The position numbers and the translations under genes were made by a program. 64,000 nt of DNA, from the NCBI RefSeq assembly GCF_015223435.1, contig NZ_VHKO01000001.1, positions 1 through 64,000 of the forward strand, written 5' to 3'. The stretch comes from Vibrio hibernica (GTDB taxonomy: Bacteria > Pseudomonadota > Gammaproteobacteria > Enterobacterales > Vibrionaceae). Within the stretch, counting starts at the first letter, position 1, and every line of letters begins with the position of its first letter. Shown here one piece after another: positions 47,409 to 55,167 of this stretch. The notes beneath the pieces are model-generated. The model had not been told where the DNA came from, searched no databases, and saw only the letters and a list, made by a program, of their open reading frames with translations.

Positions 47409-47804
47409 GTGGCATCATTGCCGATAAGCTTAACGTTAATTCGCGGTTTACCCGGTTCGGGAAAATCAACGCTTGCTAAAAAATCAGCTCAAAATACGGG
47501 TACGATTCACGTAGAAACCGATATGTATTTTGTTAATAGCAAAGGGCAGTATCGCTTTGATCCCAAGAAATTGAATCAAGCGCATAAGTGGTGCCAACAG
47601 CAAACTCGCCAACATTTAGAACAAGGTTTTAGTGTCATTGTGTCTAATACTTTTGTCTGTCAGTGGGAAATGCAGGCTTATAAGGATATAGCGCAGACGA
47701 TTGGCGCAGAACTCTATATTCAAGTTTGCCGTGAGCAGTTTGGCAGTATTCATAATATTGAAGCGAAAACTATCGCCAATATGAAGCGAAAATGGGAAGA
47801 GTAG
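47409..47804 (+). CDS. P-loop kinase-like ATPase
   Basis: A 131-residue nucleotide-binding protein. Walker A is LIRGLPGSGKSTLAKKSA; VETDMYFVNSKGQYRFDPKK and VSNTFVCQWEMQAYKDIA follow. This is the layout of the small AAA_33/N4BP2-type kinase family. I chose GTG 47409 (GAGG 9 bases upstream); TTG 47394 is in frame. Substrate unknown. Probably co-transcribed with the acetyltransferase. Confidence 0.8.
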   Translation: MASLPISLTLIRGLPGSGKSTLAKKSAQNTGTIHVETDMYFVNSKGQYRFDPKKLNQAHKWCQQQTRQHLEQGFSVIVSNTFVCQWEMQAYKDIAQTIGAELYIQVCREQFGSIHNIEAKTIANMKRKWEE

Positions 47805-47870
47805 AACAATTAGGCTAAATAGTAGTGGAAGTCGCAGCGTATTAGCTAACTTAAAAATGCCCTAGAAGTT

Positions 47871-47983
47871 GTCATTCTGGATAGCGACGAAGGAGTGTAG
47901 TTCAGAATCTCTTATATCAATGAAGCTAACGTAAAAGCGAGATCCCGTATCTTCTTCGCTTAGGCACATGTACGGGATGATGG
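47871..47983. repeat. Vibrio-type palindromic intergenic element, second copy
   Basis: Starts GTCATTCTGGA, has a partner TTCAGAATCTC, then a second hairpin with arms ATCCCGTA and TACGGGAT, and ends GGGATGATGG. Same start and end words as the element at 35572. The following 48008 to 48399 contains no gene that I can see. Confidence 0.6.
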
Positions 47984-48315
47984 AGGAGATAAACTCATTT
48001 ATGCCCCATTGCTTGCTTCGACCGAATGAACACATAGCTACACCCAAGTGCCACTTAACTTACTTTTCGTCATATCAGTAGTGTGCCTACATAAACGGAG
48101 CTAATACCAGAGTTAAGAAACGAATCTATTAGGATGGGGGTTGATGCAACTATCTGTGAATGGATGTGAAGCATTTGTAAAACTGTTAAAAGAATTTTCA
48201 GTCGATTAGTTAAAGGAATTAAAATTTATTAATTTTTCCAGAACATACAGAAAAAATGATCGTAGTACAATATTCATACGAACAATCCACACCTTGAGTG
48301 TTTAAGTTAATATGC

Positions 48316-48328
48316 TCTCATTATGAGA
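48316..48328. promoter_or_regulatory. TCTCATTATGAGA dyad upstream of the nucleoside hydrolase
   Basis: A 13-bp perfect inverted repeat about 75 bp before the start codon, a usual operator distance. Binding protein unknown. Confidence 0.35.
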
Positions 48329-48399
48329 TTTAAGTCACGTTTATCAGTGTTTTTTCTAGGTATTGTCTATTTTTTTCAACTATTTAATTAGAGTCTGAT

Positions 48400-49368
48400 A
48401 TGACAAAGAAAATCATCCTAGATACAGATCCGGGCATCGATGATGCAATGGCAATCCTATTTGCAGAAGCGCATCCAGATATTGATCTGATAGGGATCAC
48501 AACTGTTTATGGTAATGCGACGATAGACAATGGCACTCAAAATGCTCTCTATCTGAAGCAAAAGTTCAGTATGAAGGCACTCGTTGCTAAAGGTTCGGAT
48601 AAGCCCCTAATAAGAGATCTCGTTGGAGCAACGGTTGTGGTGCATGGTGAGACTGGTTTGGGGGATGTGACAGCACCAAGTTCACTAGATTCTAAAACGA
48701 TTAAAAAGCCCGCTTATCAGTTCATTATCGACAGTGTTCGAGCTGAACCTGGAGAGATTACTCTGGTGGCTGTCGGTCCTCTAACTAATCTTGCACTTGC
48801 ACTTGAAGCTGCTCCTGATATCGTCGACTTGGTAAAAGAAGTGGTCGTTATGGGGGGTGCGTTCGGTGAAAACGGCCATAGAGGGAACGTGACACCATTT
48901 GCAGAAGCGAATATTCATGATGACCCTCATGCTGCCGATAAGGTGTTTACGGCATCATGGCCTGTAGTCATTATAGGGCTCGATGTGACGGAGGAAAGCT
49001 TTTTTACCCGTCAATACCTTGATGAGTTGCGAGAAGACGCTGGAGAGGTTGGACAGTTCATCTGGGATATCAGCCGTTACTACTTAAAGTTTTATTCTGA
49101 AAAAGTAGGAATGGATGGCTGTCATGTTCATGACCCATCAGCTATCGCTTATGTTATTCAACCATCTCTTTTTACAAGTCGTAGTGGTCCTGTCAGGGTA
49201 GTCACAGATGGACCTGCGGAAGGGATGACTATTCAGAAAGCTGATCAACGTAACTATATGAACGATGAATGGAGCTTATTTCCAGCACAACAGGTTGGTG
49301 TTCAAGTAGATAGCGACACTCTACTCTCACTCTACAGAGAGACATTAATACACTATTCACAACAGTAA
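48400..49368 (+). CDS. Inosine-uridine-preferring nucleoside hydrolase (Rih family)
   Basis: Splits ribonucleosides into base and ribose. The 322 residues open with the calcium-binding motif KKIILDTDPGIDDAMAI. VHGETGLGD, VAVGPLTNLALAL, VVMGGAFGENGHRGNVTPFA and HVHDPSAIAYVIQP follow; the last holds the conserved late Asp. Length fits RihA/B/C (about 310). Preference for purine or pyrimidine nucleosides cannot be told. It could feed the guaD-xdh pathway 10 kb away. Single gene. Confidence 0.92.
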   Translation: MTKKIILDTDPGIDDAMAILFAEAHPDIDLIGITTVYGNATIDNGTQNALYLKQKFSMKALVAKGSDKPLIRDLVGATVVVHGETGLGDVTAPSSLDSKTIKKPAYQFIIDSVRAEPGEITLVAVGPLTNLALALEAAPDIVDLVKEVVVMGGAFGENGHRGNVTPFAEANIHDDPHAADKVFTASWPVVIIGLDVTEESFFTRQYLDELREDAGEVGQFIWDISRYYLKFYSEKVGMDGCHVHDPSAIAYVIQPSLFTSRSGPVRVVTDGPAEGMTIQKADQRNYMNDEWSLFPAQQVGVQVDSDTLLSLYRETLIHYSQQ

Positions 49369-49645
49369 TAGTTGGTTCTGTCGCCAATATTGGAAAATGT
49401 GCGGCAGGCTCATCCTCTAGATACAATGCGTAGAAATGCTCAAAGGCAATGTCAGCTTCATCTGCTTCAATTTAAACTGATCTGCACTATTAATACAAAA
49501 CACCGAGCTAAGTGTCTTTCCATACTAAAAAGTAATTTCATTTACTAAATTCACTAGCTCATTTATGCCCCGAAACGAGTTCGTGAGTAATTTTATAAAC
49601 ATGCCAGTGGATCCCTTTTGACATCTATTTTCTTATGAATGAAGG

Positions 49646-50098
49646 TTAGTGTTTATATCTAAAGGTATTACTGTCATCAATAATCTCAATTTTGACGGGT
49701 ATTGTTCCTTTCTTAACATTTCCAATTTGTGCAAATGCCTTGTAAGAAAGGTCGATAACTCGGCCTTTTACATAGGGACCTCTATCGTTGATTTTCACAT
49801 TAACAGACTTGTTATTGGCTGTATTTGTTACCCTCACGATAGTCCCAAATGGCAAGGTTTTATGAGCCGAAGTATAGGCATTCATGTTATACGTCTCACC
49901 ACTTGCCGTAAGTTCTCCATGGAACTTGTTGCCATACCAAGAAGCTTGACCAATAAGAGTGTGTGATTTGGCATAATCCTTTGTTTTTGATTCGCCGATT
50001 GCCGAAGTTGAGGTGCATCCGGTTAATATCATAAGAACGATAGCGATAAAAAAAACATTCAGCTTATGCATGTGATTTGGAGAATCTATTCTTTTCAT
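49646..50098 (-). CDS. rlpA: Short RlpA-like septal-ring lipoprotein
   Basis: Lipoprotein with a double-psi beta-barrel. Lipobox in FFIAIVLMILTGC; the barrel is GQASWYGNKFHGELTASGE, ..AHKTLPFGTIVRVTN.., KINDRGPYVKGRVIDLSYKA. RlpA proteins cleave peptidoglycan strands without stem peptides; the Asp in NDRGPY is the likely catalyst. At about 150 residues it lacks the C-terminal SPOR domain of E. coli RlpA, so septal targeting may differ. The start is uncertain: ATG 50098, ATG 50071 (MHKLNVFF) and GTG 50146 are all in frame without a clear ribosome site. Confidence 0.8.
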   Translation of the reverse strand: MKRIDSPNHMHKLNVFFIAIVLMILTGCTSTSAIGESKTKDYAKSHTLIGQASWYGNKFHGELTASGETYNMNAYTSAHKTLPFGTIVRVTNTANNKSVNVKINDRGPYVKGRVIDLSYKAFAQIGNVKKGTIPVKIEIIDDSNTFRYKH

Positions 50099-50146
50099 AT
50101 TTATCTGTTTTCGTTGTGGTTGATTTGCCAATCTTTTCATTACCAC

Positions 50147-50506
50147 GTTTTTTTACGTCATATTCATGAAAGGTTTGTCATTGATAACGTCAAGTTTACG
50201 ACCCATTAAGCGTTATGTCAGGTTGTTGATTTAGCAGCTATGCCATGCAGATAGCCACTCGCCCGAAACTAAAACTCGTCACAGTTTGATTTTTAACTCG
50301 TGGCACTTTCTACTTCGAAAATGTCCAGCGTTGAGTTAGTTAGATAATCAAGGCTAACTTAACTTTTGCTTAAAGTGAGTTGATACTTAATTTTATTAAA
50401 TACGCATCTATTTTTAACTTCCCTTATTCCTTCAATACACTGGTCTTTGATGCTCAGTTCAGCTAAGTTATTCTTGATATTAAAATAACGGATTATTGGA
50501 CATAAT
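50147..50506. other. Intergenic region without recognised features
   Basis: About 360 bp, AT-rich, no ORF, tRNA or clear hairpin terminator. It must contain the promoters of the two divergent neighbours. Confidence 0.4.
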
Positions 50507-51298
50507 ATGAAAACATTAGCACTTGTAGGGTGTGGTAAGCTCGCAAATATTGTTGTTGATGCCCTGTTAAATGGGCTCCTTCCTGATTACACAATGATAG
50601 GGGCTTATTCAAGAACGCCAGAAAAAGTAAAAAATTTGGTCGATAAATTCCAAGCTGATGGTCATCACATATGCGTACCATGCCAGACACTTGATGAACT
50701 AATAGAATTAAAACCTGATTATATTATAGAAATGGCATCACCTCAGGCGATGAGAGATCTCGCTTTGCCTGCCTTACAAGCCGGTATATCGATAGTGACG
50801 CTATCTATTGGTGCTCTCAGTGATACTGAGTTTTATCAAAAAGTAGAGGTGACGGCTTATCAAAATAAGGCAAGAGTTCATCTTGTTCCTGGTGCTATCG
50901 GTGGTTTTGATGTCATGCGAACGGCGGCATTGATGGGGGAGTGCGACGTATCGTTTCAGACCAAAAAAGGGCCAAACTCTTTGAAAGGCACCCCTGTTTA
51001 TACCGAAGAGTTACAAAAGCAGACACATCAGGTATTTGAAGGAAATGCTATTGATGCTATTGCTCTTTTTCCTACCCGAGTTAATGTTGCGGTTGCTGCA
51101 TCATTAGCCTCTGTTGGTCCTGAAAAAGTAGATGTATCAATACAATCGATCCCGAATTATGTTGGAGACGACCATCGAATTGAAATCAAAAATGATCAAG
51201 TTCAAGCGGTTATTGACGTCTACAGCAAAACATCCGATATAGCTGGTTGGAGTGTTGTAAATACTCTAAGGAACATTACATCAGCGATTGTGTTTTAG
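50507..51298 (+). CDS. L-aspartate dehydrogenase-like protein
   Basis: NAD(P)-dependent enzyme related to NadX. The 263 residues have the dinucleotide motif ALVGCGKLANIVVDALLNG, then DYIIEMASPQAMRDLALPAL, ISIVTLSIGALSD, VPGAIGGFDVMRTAALMG and a C-terminal DUF108-like domain (NAIDAIALFPTRVNVAVAAS). NadX makes iminoaspartate for NAD synthesis; other members act in aspartate breakdown. No nad genes adjoin it, so the role is open. Single gene. Confidence 0.85.
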   Translation: MKTLALVGCGKLANIVVDALLNGLLPDYTMIGAYSRTPEKVKNLVDKFQADGHHICVPCQTLDELIELKPDYIIEMASPQAMRDLALPALQAGISIVTLSIGALSDTEFYQKVEVTAYQNKARVHLVPGAIGGFDVMRTAALMGECDVSFQTKKGPNSLKGTPVYTEELQKQTHQVFEGNAIDAIALFPTRVNVAVAASLASVGPEKVDVSIQSIPNYVGDDHRIEIKNDQVQAVIDVYSKTSDIAGWSVVNTLRNITSAIVF

Positions 51299-51325
51299 TC
51301 TATTACTCATGGCGTGAAGGTTATT

Positions 51326-51973
51326 TTATTCTTCTAAAAACGAACGCAGCATTTTTTCATAATCTTCAACGCTTTGCGCGCCGGTTAGACCTTCTTCATT
51401 GTTAAACACCATGGTTGGTACGCCACTGATCCCCATTTCATGCCATTGATTTTCAATTACATCAATTTTGTCATGTTCTGATGCATCGTTTAAATATGCT
51501 AGCATTTCATCGGCATTCAGACCGACACTTTCACCAATCTCTAGAAGTACTTCAGTATCTGAAATATTTTTTCCTTCACTAAAGTAAGCAGTGAAAAAGG
51601 CGATTTTCAATTGGGTTTGTAGGCCAAGTTCGTAGGCGTAATCCAATAAAACATGGCATTGACGGGTGTTGTAAATTCGAGACTCTTCAGAGAAGTTGAA
51701 CTCAAAGTCGACCGCTTTACCGTATTGGATTAAACGTTGGCGATTTTGCTCACTTTCTTCAACGCTAGCACCATATTTTCGGGCAATATGATCGCGTAAA
51801 TTTTCACCTTCGGCTGGCATGTCTGGATTTAGCTCAAATGGATACCATTCAATCGCAATTTTATCTTGCCAATTATTTCTGACTACGGCGTCTTTTAAAT
51901 GCTTAACGCCAATTACGCACCAAGGGCAGACCACATCTGAAATAATATCAATTTTGAGTTTTTTATCGGACAT
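51326..51973 (-). CDS. FrnE-like DsbA-family oxidoreductase
   Basis: Cytoplasmic thioredoxin-fold protein of 215 residues. Active site CPWC lies in DIISDVVCPWCVIGVKHL; the cis-Pro loop is MGISGVPTMVFNN. EWYPFELNPDMPAEGENL is typical of the FrnE group. No signal peptide, unlike true DsbA. It probably acts as a thiol isomerase or in stress defence. Convergent with the aspartate dehydrogenase gene. Confidence 0.9.
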   Translation of the reverse strand: MSDKKLKIDIISDVVCPWCVIGVKHLKDAVVRNNWQDKIAIEWYPFELNPDMPAEGENLRDHIARKYGASVEESEQNRQRLIQYGKAVDFEFNFSEESRIYNTRQCHVLLDYAYELGLQTQLKIAFFTAYFSEGKNISDTEVLLEIGESVGLNADEMLAYLNDASEHDKIDVIENQWHEMGISGVPTMVFNNEEGLTGAQSVEDYEKMLRSFLEE

Positions 51974-52107
51974 ACTGCATCCTTGCCGTTTTTCGAAAGT
52001 GAGGGAGTCATTATGAAAGTTAGATATTGAGAGTCAATAGTAATAGATAACAATATTAACAATAAAATTGTGATCAATGTCGGGGATAGCATTTAGATGA
52101 TGATAAA

Positions 52108-53253
52108 TTAATCTAAACGTTTCTTAAATCGCATTGAAGCAATCAGAATGCCAACCACGCTAAATCCTAATAACCATAAAGCATCGTAACTCATATCAAG
52201 GATAGCCGCATCACGCAAAACGATGCCACGAATCAAACGCATAAAGTGAGTGGCAGGTAGGATCTCAGAAATATATTGCGCCGCAACTGGCATGCCATCA
52301 TAAGGAAACATAAATCCAGAAAGTAAAATTGATGGTAATAAAATAAAAACGGTCATTTGCATGGCTTGTAACTGATTAGTCGCGATGGTTGAAAGTACTA
52401 AACCTAGAGTCAAACTTGCCAAAATAAACAATAGCGTTGCAATGCCAAGAGCGATTAAACCACCTTGAATACTGATGTTAAATAAGAAATAACCTAATGC
52501 GAGAATAATGGTGGTTTGTAGGATCCCGATGAATAAATAGGGGATCACTTTTCCGATCATTAATTCCATAGAACGAACAGGTGTGGTGATCAGCATTTCC
52601 ATGTTGCCTCGTTCACGCTCGCGTACAATGGCAGCCGAAGTAAACATGATCATCGTCATGGTGAGTATCACTGCTACGAGCCCTGGGATGATGTTAACGG
52701 CGGTACGCTGTTCGGGATTGTATAAAATGGTGGTCGCAAAGGTAGGTGTTTTTTGATTAGCCGGTTTGTCTAATAATTCGGTTAATGGCATCGACCGTAA
52801 GCCTTTAATCGTTGAGGCAATAATGGTATCGGAACCATCTACAATCCATTGGGCAATTGGTCGGCTGGTTTCGCCACCGGTTGCGCTTGGCGTGGCTTGA
52901 CCGATGCTGTTACTGCGCACGAGTCGTTGAGATACATCGTGTGGAATATAAAGCACCGCTCGAATTTTAGCGCTTGCAATGTCTTTTTGTGCTTGATTTA
53001 AATCGGTATATTGCTTGGTAAATGTCACCGTTTGAGTGGCTTCAACGGTTTGAATTAGCACCCGACTTAAGGTGGTTTGGCTTAAATCAACCACGCCAAC
53101 AGGAATATGACGGACATTAGTGTTTATCGCATAACCAAAGAGAAGTAGCTGAATGATTGGGATCATAATGATCATGCGAAAGGTCATTTTATCGCGTTTA
53201 AGCTGCAATAATTCTTTAAAAACGATAGCTTGAATACGAGATAAAAACATCAT
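52108..53253 (-). CDS. ABC-2 type permease (YhhJ/YbhR-like)
   Basis: Membrane subunit of an exporter, 381 residues. One N-terminal span (ILIIMIPIIQLLLFGYAIN-like) is followed by a large periplasmic domain and five C-terminal spans with the ABC-2 block MIMFTSAAIVRERERGNMEM. Last gene of the four-gene operon. Its start overlaps the ATPase by 4 bp. A single permease is present where YbhFSR has two, so it probably works as a homodimer. Confidence 0.9.
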   Translation of the reverse strand: MMFLSRIQAIVFKELLQLKRDKMTFRMIIMIPIIQLLLFGYAINTNVRHIPVGVVDLSQTTLSRVLIQTVEATQTVTFTKQYTDLNQAQKDIASAKIRAVLYIPHDVSQRLVRSNSIGQATPSATGGETSRPIAQWIVDGSDTIIASTIKGLRSMPLTELLDKPANQKTPTFATTILYNPEQRTAVNIIPGLVAVILTMTMIMFTSAAIVRERERGNMEMLITTPVRSMELMIGKVIPYLFIGILQTTIILALGYFLFNISIQGGLIALGIATLLFILASLTLGLVLSTIATNQLQAMQMTVFILLPSILLSGFMFPYDGMPVAAQYISEILPATHFMRLIRGIVLRDAAILDMSYDALWLLGFSVVGILIASMRFKKRLD

Positions 53254-54197
53254 TGCCTGCTATCTCCGGTACAAGTGACAAAAACATCTTCAAGGCTTGG
53301 GCGTACCAGTGAAAACTGCTCAGGTTTGAAACCAGAAAGCGGCGGTTGATTGTTCAAAAAGGCTAAAGGGTCATGTTGGGTGTCTTTGATTAAGACTCTT
53401 AAGCGCGAACCTAATTGTGCGGCGCTGATGATTTGTGGCAGTTGAATAAGATGCTGTTTTAGTTGGCGCAAGTTATGACTTTCAATCTCAACCACATGAG
53501 CCCCGAGTTGACTCATTAATTTATCCGGTGAGCCGTCAGCGCGTTTGTGACCGGACTCTAAAATCGCCAGTTTATGACAGCGTTCGACTTCATCCATGTA
53601 ATGCGTGGACACTAAAATTGAAGTGCCTTGTTCGCATAAATCAAATAATTGCTCCCAAAACTCGCGGCGGTTTTCAGGATCGACCGCCGAGGTGGGCTCA
53701 TCTAAAAACAGTAGCTCAGGCTTGTGTAGTGTAGAAGCTGCGAGCGCTAAACGCTGTTTTTGGCCGCCACTCATACTGCCTGCCATTTGTTTTTTACGTT
53801 GATCTAAACCGTAAATAGAAAGGAGTTCTTCAATACGCTGTTTCTGCTCTCTCGCCCGTAATCCATAAATTTTAGCGATAAAGGTTAAGTTTTCTTGTAC
53901 GGTGAGATCGTCATAGAGCGAGAATTTTTGCGTCATATAGCCAATCTTCATACGCAGTTTTTCAGCATCTTGTGGCAAGTGATGACCAAGCACTTGAATA
54001 TTGCCGCTGGTGGGACTCAATAAACCGGTTAGCATACGAATTGCAGTGGTTTTTCCTGATCCATTAGGGCCAAGAAAACCATAAATTTCAGCTTTCTTGA
54101 CCTGTAAATTAAGTGAGTCAATCGCTTTTAATTCACCAAAGTTACGGCTTAACTGCTCAGTTTCAATCACGAATTCGCTCATAGCCGCCTTATTCAT
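53250..54197 (-). CDS. ABC transporter ATP-binding protein (YbhF/CcmA-like)
   Basis: Energises the permease. The 315 residues have Walker A FLGPNGSGKTTAIRMLTG, Q-loop YMTQKFSLYDDLT, signature SGGQKQRLALA, Walker B ELLFLDEPTSAVDPENRRE and H-loop VSTHYMDEVERC. One nucleotide-binding domain only, unlike the two-domain YbhF of E. coli. It overlaps the genes on both sides by 4 bp. Confidence 0.94.
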   Translation of the reverse strand: MNKAAMSEFVIETEQLSRNFGELKAIDSLNLQVKKAEIYGFLGPNGSGKTTAIRMLTGLLSPTSGNIQVLGHHLPQDAEKLRMKIGYMTQKFSLYDDLTVQENLTFIAKIYGLRAREQKQRIEELLSIYGLDQRKKQMAGSMSGGQKQRLALAASTLHKPELLFLDEPTSAVDPENRREFWEQLFDLCEQGTSILVSTHYMDEVERCHKLAILESGHKRADGSPDKLMSQLGAHVVEIESHNLRQLKQHLIQLPQIISAAQLGSRLRVLIKDTQHDPLAFLNNQPPLSGFKPEQFSLVRPSLEDVFVTCTGDSRQ

Positions 54198-55159
54198 GGT
54201 AAGTCCACTTGAACCGGAATGCCAGAGGGGAGTTTTGCATAATCATCGGGAAGCTGAATTTCAGCTAAATACATTAAGTGGGCGCGATCTTCTTGGTTTA
54301 ACGCATAATAAGGAGTAAACGCGGGTTCGCTTGAAACCCAGGTTACTTTGCCTTTAATTGTTTCATCTAATCCATCAACATGGATGACTAAACTGTCATT
54401 GATATGGATATTGACGCGTTTTGGCTCTGGAATATAAACGCGTGCATAAGGGGCTTTGCTGGCGAGTAAGATGGCGACTGGACTTCCTGCGGTAACACGT
54501 TCGCCTAAGTTCCACGGTAGGTTATCTAAAACTCCATCACGGCTAGCGATAATGGTTAAGTCTGCGAGTTTTTTCTTTTCAGCTGTCAGTTGTGCGCGCT
54601 GGGTTTTAAGCTCCGCTTTTGCTATGCGAATATCTTCTTCTCGATTACCTGCAAGTAGGGCATTAAGGTTTTCTTGATCGCTATTAAGTTTTGCTTGAGC
54701 AGAATCACGAGTAGCAAGTGCTTGGTCAAGATCAGATTGGCTTGCCAGTTTGCGTTTGACTAAGGCTTGTTGGCGTTTATAAGTGGCTTGTGCATCAATT
54801 AAATTGGCTTTAGATCCTGAAACATTAGCTTTAGATGCGGCAATATCTTCTTCCCTTGGGCCTTTTTCTAGTTTATCTAAGTTGGCTTTTGCTTGAGAAA
54901 CTTGCGCTTGCGCTTTATTGACGAGTGCTTTTTGGTAAGTGTCATCAAGGCGAACTAATACCGTACCTTTGCTAACCACTGAGCCTTTCTTTACTGGTAA
55001 ATCGATGACCACTTCATTGGTCACAGCCGTTTGTGCAATGCGATCACGTTCTAGAGTGCCAAGAGCTTGGGAAGATGAAGAACCAAAATTACAACCGCCC
55101 AGTACAAGAGCGATGCTTAATACCGCACTGGCTTTCAAATAGTTAGAAATGGATTTCAT
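54194..55159 (-). CDS. HlyD-family membrane-fusion lipoprotein
   Basis: Periplasmic adaptor linking the inner-membrane exporter to an outer-membrane channel. Lipoprotein signal ASAVLSIALVLGGCNFGSS (lipobox LGGC), a lipoyl/barrel-sandwich start VVIDLPVKKGSVVSKGTVLV, a long coiled hairpin (QAQVSQAKANLDKLEKGPRE, then EEDIRIAKAELKTQRAQLTA), and a second lipoyl half DGVLDNLPWNLGERV. 321 residues. The E. coli analogue YbhG has a plain signal peptide, so the lipid anchor is a difference. It lies 8 bp after the FUSC gene. Confidence 0.9.
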   Translation of the reverse strand: MKSISNYLKASAVLSIALVLGGCNFGSSSSQALGTLERDRIAQTAVTNEVVIDLPVKKGSVVSKGTVLVRLDDTYQKALVNKAQAQVSQAKANLDKLEKGPREEDIAASKANVSGSKANLIDAQATYKRQQALVKRKLASQSDLDQALATRDSAQAKLNSDQENLNALLAGNREEDIRIAKAELKTQRAQLTAEKKKLADLTIIASRDGVLDNLPWNLGERVTAGSPVAILLASKAPYARVYIPEPKRVNIHINDSLVIHVDGLDETIKGKVTWVSSEPAFTPYYALNQEDRAHLMYLAEIQLPDDYAKLPSGIPVQVDLP

Positions 55160-55167
55160 AATGATCC

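Noticed and set aside
47994..49571. 14-bp direct repeat CTCATTTATGCCCC at 47994 and 49558 flanking the nucleoside hydrolase gene.
   Set aside because: In a 64-kb AT-rich window several 14-bp exact repeats are expected by chance, and no further similarity extends from either copy.
50200..50340. GCGTTATGTCAGG-type words and GTTAGTTAG near 50211 and 50335 suggested an integron attC site.
   Set aside because: The R and L boxes do not pair properly, no integrase gene or cassette array is nearby, and the neighbouring genes are ordinary single genes.
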